Positions 1-9,700 of a stretch of DNA of 64,000 bases are shown here, piece after piece. Location of the stretch: assembly GCA_963921825.1 (NCBI GenBank), contig OY997594.1, positions 63,721,675 to 63,785,674 on the forward strand, read 5' to 3'. The notes under the pieces are model-generated. The model searched no databases. It saw only the letters and a program-made list of their open reading frames with translations, and was not told where the DNA came from. How positions within the stretch are numbered: position 1 is the stretch's first letter; every line of letters starts with the position of its first letter. The position numbers and the translations under genes were made by a program. The DNA comes from Erodium maritimum. Its lineage: Eukaryota > Streptophyta > Magnoliopsida > Geraniales > Geraniaceae.

Positions 1-309
1 GAATGGGCAGGTCCAAAAATACAAGGGGCACATCCACGACCGTTAGTTGGGAACTCGCGTACTTCAAACCCCGACAACTTGCCTAACGTGACGAAGGATG
101 AGAACACTAAAAACAGGGAAGCAGAAGGAACCTTAGGATCTGACTAGAGGTATAGATCCCATCAGATCCAAGGCCATTAAATCCTAGGGCAAAGGGAAGG
201 TGGGGCAGAATTATACTCGAACCACTACTATGAAGAAGGTGCTGGAACTTTCTGGTTTGATTCCACCAGGTCACCAGCTGATGGATGAGGAGGGTAGTGA
301 CGATCAATA
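1..309. other. No gene recognised
   Basis: I see no exon-like reading frame or RNA gene here. The stretch leads directly into the repeat fragment that follows and may be its upstream part, but I could not align it to the other copies of that family. Confidence 0.4.
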
Positions 310-700
310 TGCGAGAGCTCGACAGTCTTGCTAGGGTAAATGAGGAAACCTGGAGGGGGGAAGGCTCGGGGAGGGCCTATCCCCAAAGACGCAAGAAGGC
401 CGGTACTAGGAAGTCTGGGGAAAACACCAGGAAAAATGCATGTTTTTTTCTTCTTTTATGGTTATTATTGTTCTTGCTTTAGTTTGGACGTCTATTTTTT
501 TGGGGTTGATGGACTTCTAGTTTTGTTTTTCGTTTATTTGAAATGTTGGTAAATAAATGTCCTCATGTTGTGTCTACGAAACGAAGTAGACTAGTCGGAT
601 TAGCTACTATCATTCTGGACAATATTCTGGAGCCCATGACGTTTCGGCCCTACTATGTATTGATTTGCTTATGCAGTAATGCACTTCCCTATGTTTACTC
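310..700 (+). repeat. Fragment of dispersed retroelement family A (LINE-like)
   Basis: This stretch matches, with substitutions, the reverse complement of about 47130-47440. Shared blocks are a G-rich 'cctggaggggggaagg'-type segment, 'aggaagtctggg' and 'gaaatgttggtaa', in the same order in both places. A longer + strand relative lies at 36390-37655. No open frame here is convincing as protein. LINE origin is inferred from the A-tailed copy at 37.6 kb, not proven. Confidence 0.5.
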
Positions 701-1020
701 GTTTAAAAAAAAAATAAACTTTATTAAATTTTTATTTTAAAATTATTTAGATTTAATTATTATTTATATGATAAGAGATCAATCTCTTTATTTAATAATT
801 CTATCTTTTTACGGGTAATTTTAATCACAATACTGAAATTCGAAACACAGGGTAAATGAAAATCTAGAAGAAAAATTCAATCAGAGTGAGACATGTTCTT
901 ACAAGCAGTAACCATATTTGTGTCCTTATTTTTTGCAAGAGCACGAAATGAGAGAAAAATATTTGTATTTTTTTCACTTCACATGAATACGACGTCGTAC
1001 CATGACTATTCGCATCTATT

Positions 1021-1039
1021 CCCCCCCCCCCCCCCCCCC
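1021..1039. repeat. Poly-C homopolymer tract
   Basis: An uninterrupted run of about 19 C lies just downstream of the 3' end of the minus-strand SAP gene. Its length may be unreliable in the assembly. Confidence 0.9.
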
Positions 1040-1092
1040 TCTTGCCACGTCATCATCGTGATCGGAACTAGACCGGAAGGTTATGATTAAAT

Positions 1093-1568
1093 TTAAATCT
1101 TCTGAAGCTTGTCGGCTTTCACGACGGGATTGGCCTTCGCGATCTCCTCTCTCCCGATCTTCTTGAAATCAAACGTACACGCGTGCTTCTCCGGGTACCT
1201 GTGGACCAGGTGGTCCCGCACTTGCACCTAAACCCGGTTAACCCGACCCGCTTCCCACATGCGAAACACCGGCTCTGCGACAGCGTGTCGGCCGTGGGAC
1301 TCGGCATCCGTACGTCTCCGGCTACCTCCGGTGAGGTCACGGCGAGGGAGGGTAGGGACTCGACCGCCGCCGCGGAGGAGGAAGGAGAAGAGGAGAGGGA
1401 GTTCTCGACGGTGGGGGATTTGATGGAGGCTTGTCGCCGCTCCTTGAGACAGACGACCCTGTAGCACTTGGAGCAGAGGTTCATGGTGGCGGAGCTGCCG
1501 AAGAAGCCGCAATTGTTGGCGCAGAGGCGGTGGCCCTCGTGCGCTTGGCATCTGTGCTCTTCCGCCAT
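1093..1568 (-). pseudogene. A20/AN1 zinc-finger stress-associated protein (SAP), AN1 finger frameshifted
   Basis: Single-exon, plant SAP-type gene read from ATG at 1568. The N-terminal A20 finger is intact, with Cys residues in LCANNCGFFGSSATMNLCSKC. A Ser/Pro-rich linker follows, then the start of the AN1 finger ([18 protein letters not shown]). Just after CKCG (about 1222-1228) the frame is lost. The expected continuation, [19 protein letters not shown] and [14 protein letters not shown] with a stop at 1093-1095, is present in another frame. Compared with the family pattern about 7 bases are missing, taking the next AN1 Cys with them. The uninterrupted frame instead ends at 1119 after 149 residues with a basic, non-homologous tail. 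SAPs are stress regulators in which A20 binds ubiquitin. If the frameshift is real, this copy keeps A20 but lacks AN1. It could also be a sequencing error, since both halves are otherwise well preserved. Confidence 0.85.
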
Positions 1569-2801
1569 GTCCTCGATCTCTCTAGTCTTCTCTCTCTTTC
1601 TCCCGATCTCTTAACAGAGAACAATAAAAGAATTCGATTCGTCGAGCAGATATTGATGATTCAATTGATCGATTCATAGAACAAGGATCGCTTGATCCGC
1701 GAAACAGATCCAGGTTAGTTTATTATTATTTTCAATTTTCATCATTCAATTAAAAAATAGAAATCCATCTCTGTTTGTTTGGTTGACGAGAAAGCCGATG
1801 AAATCAAAGAGTAGAATCGTAAAACAACGAGTGGTCTCAAATTTCTGCGTGTCTGGCGAAATAGAAAAAAATTTCTCCAGAATCAAACTAACGGAATCGG
1901 CGAAAAAAGGATTTATAATCTCTATTTTCTCAACAACCAAACAAGTGCAGGAAAATTTATATTAGATGTGGAGGATACTTTCCTTAGCTTTGATTTATAA
2001 AAATTATCTATCAGTATAAAAATAAAATGTTTGATTAGATAACACGTGGCAGATTCTTAGTGGTGGTTTCGTGGACTGTATGAGTGGTTCTGATTGTGGC
2101 GTTGGTAGGAGACTTGCTTATGTTCCGATAATGATGTTATTGCAGTTCATAAATGGGTTTGTTACTAATTTGCTATAACAATTGTGAGTTCTGTGACATA
2201 AATCAGTAATTATATATACATACTAATTCTTACTCAATCTGCAAAGTTTATATATCTATGAATGATATTATATATTGCAGTGTCTCTCAAGATTCGGTTA
2301 TGTTGTTACGCAACTTTTTCTGCATGAATTGAATCACAGATCTTCATAGCACGTGTGCTGTTTCATTTTTGTAAATTAGTATTGTATTGCAGACATATCT
2401 TGATTCTTTGAAGGGGCATCATTTTTAATTGTTAATTTGTTTTGTCTAACATTCAAATGAGATTGTGCTTCACTACCAAACCCATTATGCCACGTGAAGC
2501 AAGCTCAATTGCCCTTCAACCACAAATTTTTACAGTTGAGTGATGCAATTATAGCTCCCCAAAGCTAAAAAAAGGCTCTTCTCTGCTCAGTCAATAGCCA
2601 AGAAGAGAATGGTAGCTGGAGAGGTAGAGCAGGTAATTTGGTTTCTATAATTCACGTTTTGTTGTAATCTGGTATAGTTATATAATCAATCTCTTTTGTG
2701 TTCTATTCTAGTTCTACTATTCTTGATCTGGTTGATTTTTGTTGTGTCCTGTTGTAGCGGGTACTGAGTAGTGTTGACTGGTTCACTAGTTTCTCTTCAC
2801 A
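1569..2801. other. Divergent intergenic region between the SAP gene (-) and the SLC35F-like gene (+)
   Basis: AT-rich and without an internal gene. It should hold both promoters and leaders. About 450 bp before the transporter ATG resembles the region upstream of the second transporter copy (for example 'gcactgtattgctgacatgtc' near 13331 versus a diverged form near 2379), so the tandem duplication included upstream DNA. A possible leader exon ends at a GTAA donor near 2632, but I cannot confirm it. Confidence 0.5.
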
Positions 2802-5800
2802 ATGAACATGAACTGGTGGGGTGCTATGAAGAACAGAAGGTGGATTAGCCATGGAAGTGGAAAAACTCTCTATGTACTGTTTCTTGGCCAGCTCGTTTCT
2901 TTCTCAATGGCAATGGCTAGCTTCACTTCATCTCTCGTAGCTGATCTTGGTAACCCTTTTCATCTTTGATTCCATTCTTCTTTTTTCACTTCTTTTTTTC
3001 ACTTTTCGCAATCTTGTTGTTTATCCATTCCTCTTTTATTTGTGGGTGTCATGAGTAGGTGTGGATGCACCACTTTTTCAGATGTCTTTTGCTTATTTGG
3101 CCCTAGCTGTGGTGTATATCGGTATACTGTTATATCGTCGGCAGAAGTTGGGTGTATGTATCTAATTTCCTATTTTATAATAGTTTCAAAGAAAAGTTCA
3201 GAAGCTTATTCACTTTTCTTGCTTGATGCAATAATGCAATATGAAATGGTGGGCAAAGGAACTTTCTAATCATAGATGCTTTGTGATTTTGTGGGTTTGC
3301 AGATTCCTTGGTATTGGTATCTCCTCTTAGGCTTTGTTGATGTTCAAGGAAATTATCTAGGTGAGTAATTATCTTTTGTATCTAGCTGTGTATTGATTAT
3401 GGATCCATGAAATGACTGACCTTGTAATGTTATAATGCAGTGAACAAAGCATACCAGTTCTCATCAATTACTAGTGTGACATTACTGGACTGCTTTACAG
3501 TAGCATGGGTGATAGTTCTCACTTGGCTCGCTCTAGGCACCCGGTACTCCTTGTGGCAGATAGTAGGAGCAGTCATCTGTGTGGGGGGGCTTGCTATGGT
3601 GCTATTCTCTGATGCCGGTGTTGGTGATACTTCAGGTGACATTTTTTTGTCTGATGCCAGAATTGGCGATACTTGAAGGGTTAAATTTCATCCATTTTAC
3701 TCAAGAACTGTCTCTCATAGTAAATGATTTCAAATATTCTTATGCTCATATTTCAGGTGCTACAGACCCTCTTCTGGGTGATGCACTCGTCATTGGAGGG
3801 ACAATTTTTTTCGCTCTAAGCAATGTTGGCGAGGTGAGTGAATGAGTCCTAATCTAGCCAGAACTAATTGTTTTATTTAAGTTGGCTTAATTGCGATTGT
3901 TCAGATCTCACAAGTGGATTGGTGCCTTTCTCATAGTTGGCACTGTGGCGCGTGCAGGCATTTTGCATAGTTTTTCGGATAACTGTCACTTAGGCCTGCC
4001 CTAAGTATGCACCTAACTACCTCCTAGTTCAAAAAGTTTTTGACAACCCCTTTTAAAGTTTTTCTGGTCTAAATATACCCCGTTCCGTCAACCTTTGTGT
4101 TTGAAATGACGAAAATACCCTCATGAAAAGGGATATTTTCATCATTTCACATCAAAAGGTTGACGGAATTGGAGTAAATATTGAGAATTGAAAATTTTAA
4201 GGCGGTGTCAAAAGCTTTTTAAACTCAATGGTGCATACTTAGAGGGTAGTTGGGTGAGATTATCCATAGTTTTCTCTTATGTGGACAACCTCATAACAAG
4301 TTCTATTTATCCTGTATTATGATCAGAAATTTCTGTCTTATGCATTGATTTGATTCTTCCTCCAGGAGTTTTGTGTCAAGAAAAAAGATCGTGTTGAAGT
4401 AGTTGCTATGATTGGTTTATATGGACTGCTAGTTAGTGTGGTTGAGATGTATCCTTTTGGCTATACTACTAATATGTATATATGTGGTCTTGACTTGAAC
4501 TGTACTTGCCTCTAGAGATCTTATTCTCCTGTTTGGTATCTTACTGTAAAAATGTTACTTCCTTCACTATTAACCTTTGATCAGATCTATTGCGGAGAGA
4601 GAGGCTATAGCATCTATTGAGTGGTCTGCAGATATAGTAAGTAGCACTGGAGTTAAACTTCTAGGTAATATGATCACTCAAGCCTATCGTACTCGTTGAA
4701 CTGATATGTGTTTTGTTTTGGGTTTCAGATCCTATCCATTGCTGGCTATACTTTCTCAATCTTTATGTTCTACACACTTGCCCCCTTTGTTCTACAGGTC
4801 ATTTTCTTCTCACTACCAATCGCTTGAAAAACACTTTCTGGGAATGAAAGTTCTACTCTGACATCGATTGGTTCTCATCTCCACATTGTTCATAAATCTG
4901 AGTGACATAAATGGATGTGTTATAGCTGATTGAGTATGGCCTTGTGACATATATCATCTCCTTTTCTCGAAGATAGTCTGCTAGCTAAACCAGCTGCTTA
5001 TCAAAGACTACCTTAGTTTGGAAGGCATTGTGATGTATATGTCCTAATTCACTACCTATAATCGGGTTTTCTTGCGTGCAGTTAAGCGGGGCTACTTTGT
5101 TCAACCTATCGATTCTCACGGCTGATATGTGGGCCGTAGTTGCTCGCATCTTCTTCTACAAGCAGGAGGTATTGTTTAAATTGCAAAAAGTATCCCGAGG
5201 TATTCACTTTTTTTTAAGTAAAAGCCCTCTTCTTTGATAATGGCAAAAAATGTCCTAAAGCTATTTTTGTATCACTTCATTTCAAAATGACGATTTTACC
5301 CTTGAATTTGTTTATAAGTAAAAAACTAAAAATCCAGATTTTTCATGTCCCTTAATATTTTCCCTCTTTGTATGGTACAAAGAAGAAGAGAACTAAGAGA
5401 GATGAAAATGTTAGATTGTTTATTGTTTTTTACTTGTCATTTTGAAACAAATTGATACAGAGTGCATGACACTTTTTTTTGCCATTGTCAAAGAAGAGGG
5501 GTACTATTTGCAAAAAGTAAATACCTCAATGTACTTTTTTGCAATTATCCATTGTTTAAATTGCATCCATCAATGCTAGGCCATAGTTTACTCGTATCAT
5601 AGCGAGCTAATATCTCTTATTTTCAATATATTGCCACCTCTCCAAATGCAGGTTGACTGGTTATACTATCTCTCTTTCACAGTCGTAGTTATTGGACTCG
5701 TCATATACTCTGTAACGTATGTTTGAACCTCCCTTTCCTGTTTTCTCCCTACCATTTCTGTTTCTGGACATATGCACGGATGAGTTTAGTTGCTTATGAA

Positions 5801-5931
5801 TATATATTATACAACGTGTTGGTTACAGAGAGAAGGCTCCTGTTTCTGTGCCTGCTCTTGAGGATGGAAGCTCATACCAAGTGCTTAACGACGAAAGTGA
5901 AGCATCCAGAAACGAGACTCTGATACCATGA
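2802..5931 (+). CDS. SLC35F1/F2-like (DUF914) membrane transporter, tandem copy 1
   Basis: Eleven exons give a 343-residue protein: 2802-2949, 3059-3153, 3303-3360, 3441-3635, 3757-3833, 4366-4448, 4585-4636, 4729-4797, 5082-5168, 5652-5716, 5829-5931. All introns are GT-AG and phases close without a stop. The start is MNMNWWGAMKNRRWISHG, shared with copy 2. Hydrophobic helices run through the whole protein. Family hallmarks are WYWYLLLGFVDVQGNYL, GTRYSLWQIVGA, PLLGDALVIGGTIFFALSNVGE, EFCVKKKDRVEVV and SGATLFNLSILTADMWAVV. This is the plant DUF914/SLC35F group of the drug/metabolite transporter superfamily; the substrate is not known. The C-terminal tail is hydrophilic and contains EDGSSYQVLN. 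MITEs sit in introns 5 and 9. The neighbouring tandem paralogue has the same exon phases. Confidence 0.92.
3977..4265. mobile_element. MITE with long terminal inverted repeats, in intron 5 of the transporter gene
   Basis: The left end 'ggataactgtcac..' pairs with the reverse complement of the right end '..gagattatcc'. 'ctaagtatgcacc' and 'tttttgaca' are also mirrored in both arms. A central region pairs around 'cgtcaacctt' and 'aaggttgacg'. Flanks 'atagttttt' and 'atagttttc' resemble a 9-bp target duplication, which suggests a Mutator-type MITE. Copy 2 of the gene lacks it. Confidence 0.75.
5180..5550. mobile_element. MITE with 9-bp target duplication, abutting the exon 9 splice donor
   Basis: The arms are inverted repeats: 'attgcaaaaagta..gaggtatt' at the left and its complement ending 'gcaattatcc' at the right. 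'agaagaggg' and 'ggcaaaaaa' blocks are also mirrored. The target duplication ATTGTTTAA is at 5171-5179 and 5551-5559. The 9-bp duplication and GGATAATT-type end fit a Mutator-derived MITE. The insertion point is the third base of intron 9, and the GT donor at 5169 survives because of the duplication. The equivalent intron of copy 2 has no insertion. Confidence 0.8.
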
Positions 5932-6428
5932 CAAAGCCGAGCAGCTCGCAGTAGTACTAGAGTTGCATGGTAAGATAACAGACGTAATGTCCTGAACCTT
6001 GGCTTTCTTCTTTGAGGATTGGAATGCAACTTGACTTGCCCTGCGTTTTTGTGCCACAATTTCTTGCAGTTCTATCGGCGTCGTTTTGTTAACAACCGCA
6101 AGGCTCTGCATTTTGATCCATGGCTAGGTTCAACAGACAGATTCCGGAGGAGGCAATGTAAGGGTTTGCTTCTCAGGAGAGTTGAACAAGTTTCTTGGCT
6201 ATAAGAACCGTGAAGCCTCTCCATAGTTTTTTAATCTATAGTTTTCTTTGTTAATGAACTGATACAAATATTACCATTTTTGGTGTTTTGTTATTTTTCC
6301 AATAAAGATGAGTTCTTGCTGGTTAAATCATGGTTGATTATTTTTTTTGAAACGGTACCACAGATTTCATTCAGTATCATTGCGGAATACAAATAACGTG
6401 GGATAAGACCTGTACAATCGAGACTATA
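5932..6428 (+). other. 3' region of transporter copy 1, with a poly(A) signal candidate
   Basis: No gene. An AATAAA hexamer at 6301 lies about 370 bp after the stop and could serve polyadenylation. The stretch 6334-6400 begins with a T run and resembles the reverse complement of an L1-type 3' tail. It ends at the target duplication CTATA (6424-6428) of the following retrotransposon. Confidence 0.5.
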
Positions 6429-6725
6429 TGTTGTGAATTCTACTGAACCATGGTCGTGTGGGCCTTTTGATCTTATTTTTCTGTTATGTTTTCATTGTGG
6501 GCCTTGCTGGCCAAGCCCAGGCCTTTTATGTTTTGGTATCTATATATGATGAATGAAAATGGCAGCGAGGATAGCATGCCTTGAGCAATTTGTCATCTTC
6601 TATTTCTATACTCTCTCTCTATTCCCTCCTCTCCTTCTCTCTACATTCTAATTCTATACACTCTTCCCAACCCTATTTACCTCGATTCCGCCGCCTCACA
6701 TCACATCTCACCAACACCCTTATCA
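6429..6725 (+). repeat. 5' LTR of chromovirus 1
   Basis: 297 bp, TGTTGTGAAT...TATCA. It contains a TATATAT motif at about 6539-6547, a likely core promoter, followed by a pyrimidine-rich R/U5-like region. It differs from the 3' LTR by one C/T change in the middle and one T/C change near the end. Confidence 0.95.
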
Positions 6726-6726
6726 C

Positions 6727-6736
6727 TGGTATCAGC
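6727..6736 (+). promoter_or_regulatory. Primer-binding site, initiator tRNA-Met type
   Basis: TGGTATCAGC starts one base after the LTR. The first nine bases match the complement of the initiator tRNA-Met 3' end; the usual continuation AGCC is not kept, unlike in the second element at 40129. Confidence 0.8.
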
Positions 6737-6756
6737 TTTACCATCCAGGCCTAGAA

Positions 6757-9700
6757 ATGTCCACCTCCAACACGTCTCAGCTTCAAGATGATCTTGCAGC
6801 TACAAATGCTGAGGTGTTGAGCATCAAAGAAGCTGTTATCGATTTGCAGAGTAAAATGGGAGAAATGACCAAACTTTTGCAAGCTCTGGCGGAGAAGATC
6901 CCCGACTCACCTCAGAGGTCCTCTTCTCGTGACATACCGTCCCCAATCGGAGGTCCGATTCTTCTTACACCTCCCGTTCAGCGCTCTATTTTAGGAGCCC
7001 CGCCAGAACCGGCTGTGGTGCCGCCATGCCGTAGAGATTCAAGAGCTCGGAATCCACCTCGGTTTGATGGAACTGACTTCCACGGGTGGGAGCTAAAATT
7101 TGGGCAACATTGCCTGTCCGAAGGTATATCGGAGCCTGACATGGTCCGAGAAGCGATGCTTGGTTTCGAGGATGCGGCGTTACGACATCACCTTCATTTC
7201 TTGAAGCAAACCCAGTTCAAAGGAGTAGCTGAACCACCTTGGCACGAGTATCTGGAGGCGTTACGCCGTCGTTTTACAGATGGAGACTACACTGACTATA
7301 TGTCGGAGCTGGCACACCTGAGACACGATGGGTCTGTCGAGGACTATTTTCAGTCATTTCAAGGTATTATAACTCAGTTGAACCTTTCGGACAAAGATAC
7401 GTTGGCAATGTTCTTGAGCCACCTTCGACCCGATATTGAGGACGCTGTCCGTCTTCACTTTCCCAAGGATCTGCAACAAGCCTTGATGATGGCTAAGAGG
7501 CTCGAAAAGAAAAGCTCCCCCTTTTCCCGTTCTAGTTTTGCCCCATATTCATCTCCTCGGCCAGCTATAAACCCACCACCGCGCCATTCTTTTGTGCCTA
7601 ATCCCACCAAACACCAACCTTTGCCGGCCCCGAAACTCTCTCACGGATCGCCCAGGCCAAATGCTCCTCCAACTGTGGCTCAACGTCAATTAAGGGATGA
7701 TCGATACCGAAAAGGTTTGTGCGTGTGGTGTGGGGAGAAGTTCTCCAAAGACCATAGATGCACCAAGTCACAACTCTTTCAGTTATTGGTAGAAGGGGAT
7801 TCTGTTTCGCAATCCGATGGTGACGTATTTGTGGATTGCGTTTCTTCACTGGATCCACATGTGGAGGAGGACCAGATGCACAACACAGGTGACCCAATAG
7901 TTTCTCTTCACGCTTTGTATGGATTATCGGGTTATCAGACCATGTTGGTGCAGGGCAGGATTCATGGCCAGTCAGTCACGTTCTTAATTGATTCGGGAAG
8001 CACTCACAATTTTGTGAGCTCATCTGTGGTTAAAAAGCTCCATTTTCTCACTTCTCCAGTTCATAATATCAAGGTTTCAGTCGCTAATGGGGACACAATT
8101 CACACTGGTTCTCGCTGTGATAATTTATTCTGGGAAATGCAAAAATTGACCTTCTCTGCTGACTTTCTTGTGTTGCCAGTGCAAGGTTGTGACATTATAT
8201 TGGGAGTTCAGTGGCTTGTTACTTTGGGGCCTATTCTTTGGGATTTCTCCAAGTTGACTATGGATTTCCAGCTTTCGGGACATTGGGTTAGGCTTATGGG
8301 ATTACCTCCTGGAGGCGTTTCTTGGCCTACACACCAACGCTGCAATCGACTTGCGCTGCAGGGCAATACTATTTCATTCTTTGCGTGCTCTACTAGGGAC
8401 GATTCATCATCTCCTTTTGGTACTAAGTTGAGGCAAGATCAAGCCATGTCACCTGAATTGGAGGTTCTGTTATCGGAATTCATGGATTTATTTTCGGAAC
8501 CGAGAGGCTTACCTCCTTCTCGTACACATGATCATGGGATTCAATTGCTCCCTGATGCTCAGGCTGTTCGAATTCGCCCCTATCGTTATCCATCACTACA
8601 AAAGACAGAGTTAGAGCACCTTATCTCAGAAATGCTTGATACAGGTATTATTCGTCCAAGTAACAGTGAGTTTGCATTTCCAGTTATACTAGTAAAAAAA
8701 AAGGATAACTCTTGGCGTCTTTGTGTTGATTACCGCCGCCTTAATGCTATGACCGTTAAAGCCAAATTTCCAATTCCCTTGGTGGAGGAGTTGCTAGACG
8801 AATTACACGGCGCGACTGTTTTTACTAAGCTGGATCTCAGGGCAGGTTACTACCAAGTGTTGATGAAGGAAGCGGATATACATAAAACAGCGTTTTGTAC
8901 TCATTCGGGACATTATGAGTTCTTGGTCATGCCCTTCGGCCTCACGAACGCACCCTCAACGTTTCAATCTTTGATGAATGATATATTTCGACCTCTTTTA
9001 CGAGTTTGCGTCTTGGTTTTCTTCGATGACGTCTTGATATATTCTAATTCTATGGAGGATCACTATGTGCACTTGCGTTTGGTGTTTGAAATATTGAGGT
9101 CAGAACATTTGGTGCTCAAACGTTCCAAATGCATCTTTGGAGCATCAAATGTTGAGTATTTAGGCCATGTTATCTCACAGCATGGGGTTGCTATGGATCA
9201 ACGCAAGGTTGAAGCTGTCATTGATTGGCCAGTGCCGTCGACATTGAAGAAACTAAGGGGATTTTTAGGCCTAACGGGATACTACAGGAGATTTGTGCGC
9301 AACTATGGTTCCATTGCCAAACCGCTAACTGAATTGCTCAAGAAAGATTCGTTTCTTTGGACTCCTGAAGCCACGGTCGCCTTCGAGGCCTTGAAATTGG
9401 CAATTACTTCTGCTCCTGTCTTGGCATTACCTGATTTTCAGGTCCTGTTTGTCCTTGAAACAGATGCATCTAGTACAGGGGTTGGTGCTGTTCTAACGCA
9501 ATTAGGCAAGCCAGTTGCCTTCTTCAGCAAGGCATTGGGTTTTCGTCAACGTTCTCTTTCAGTTTATGATAAGGAAATGTTAGCAGTTCTATGGGCAACT
9601 AAGCATTGGCATTCCTATTTAATGGGTCGGCACTTTATCATCAAAACCGACCACCAAAGCCTTCGTTTTTTACTCCATCAACGAACTTCTACTCCGGCAC

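Noticed and set aside
3440-3845. Short plus frames in the transporter locus as separate small genes
   Set aside because: They are exons 4 and 5 of the multi-exon SLC35F-like gene reading into introns.
7598-7897. Minus-strand frame inside chromovirus 1 gag
   Set aside because: Shadow of the gag-pol frame.
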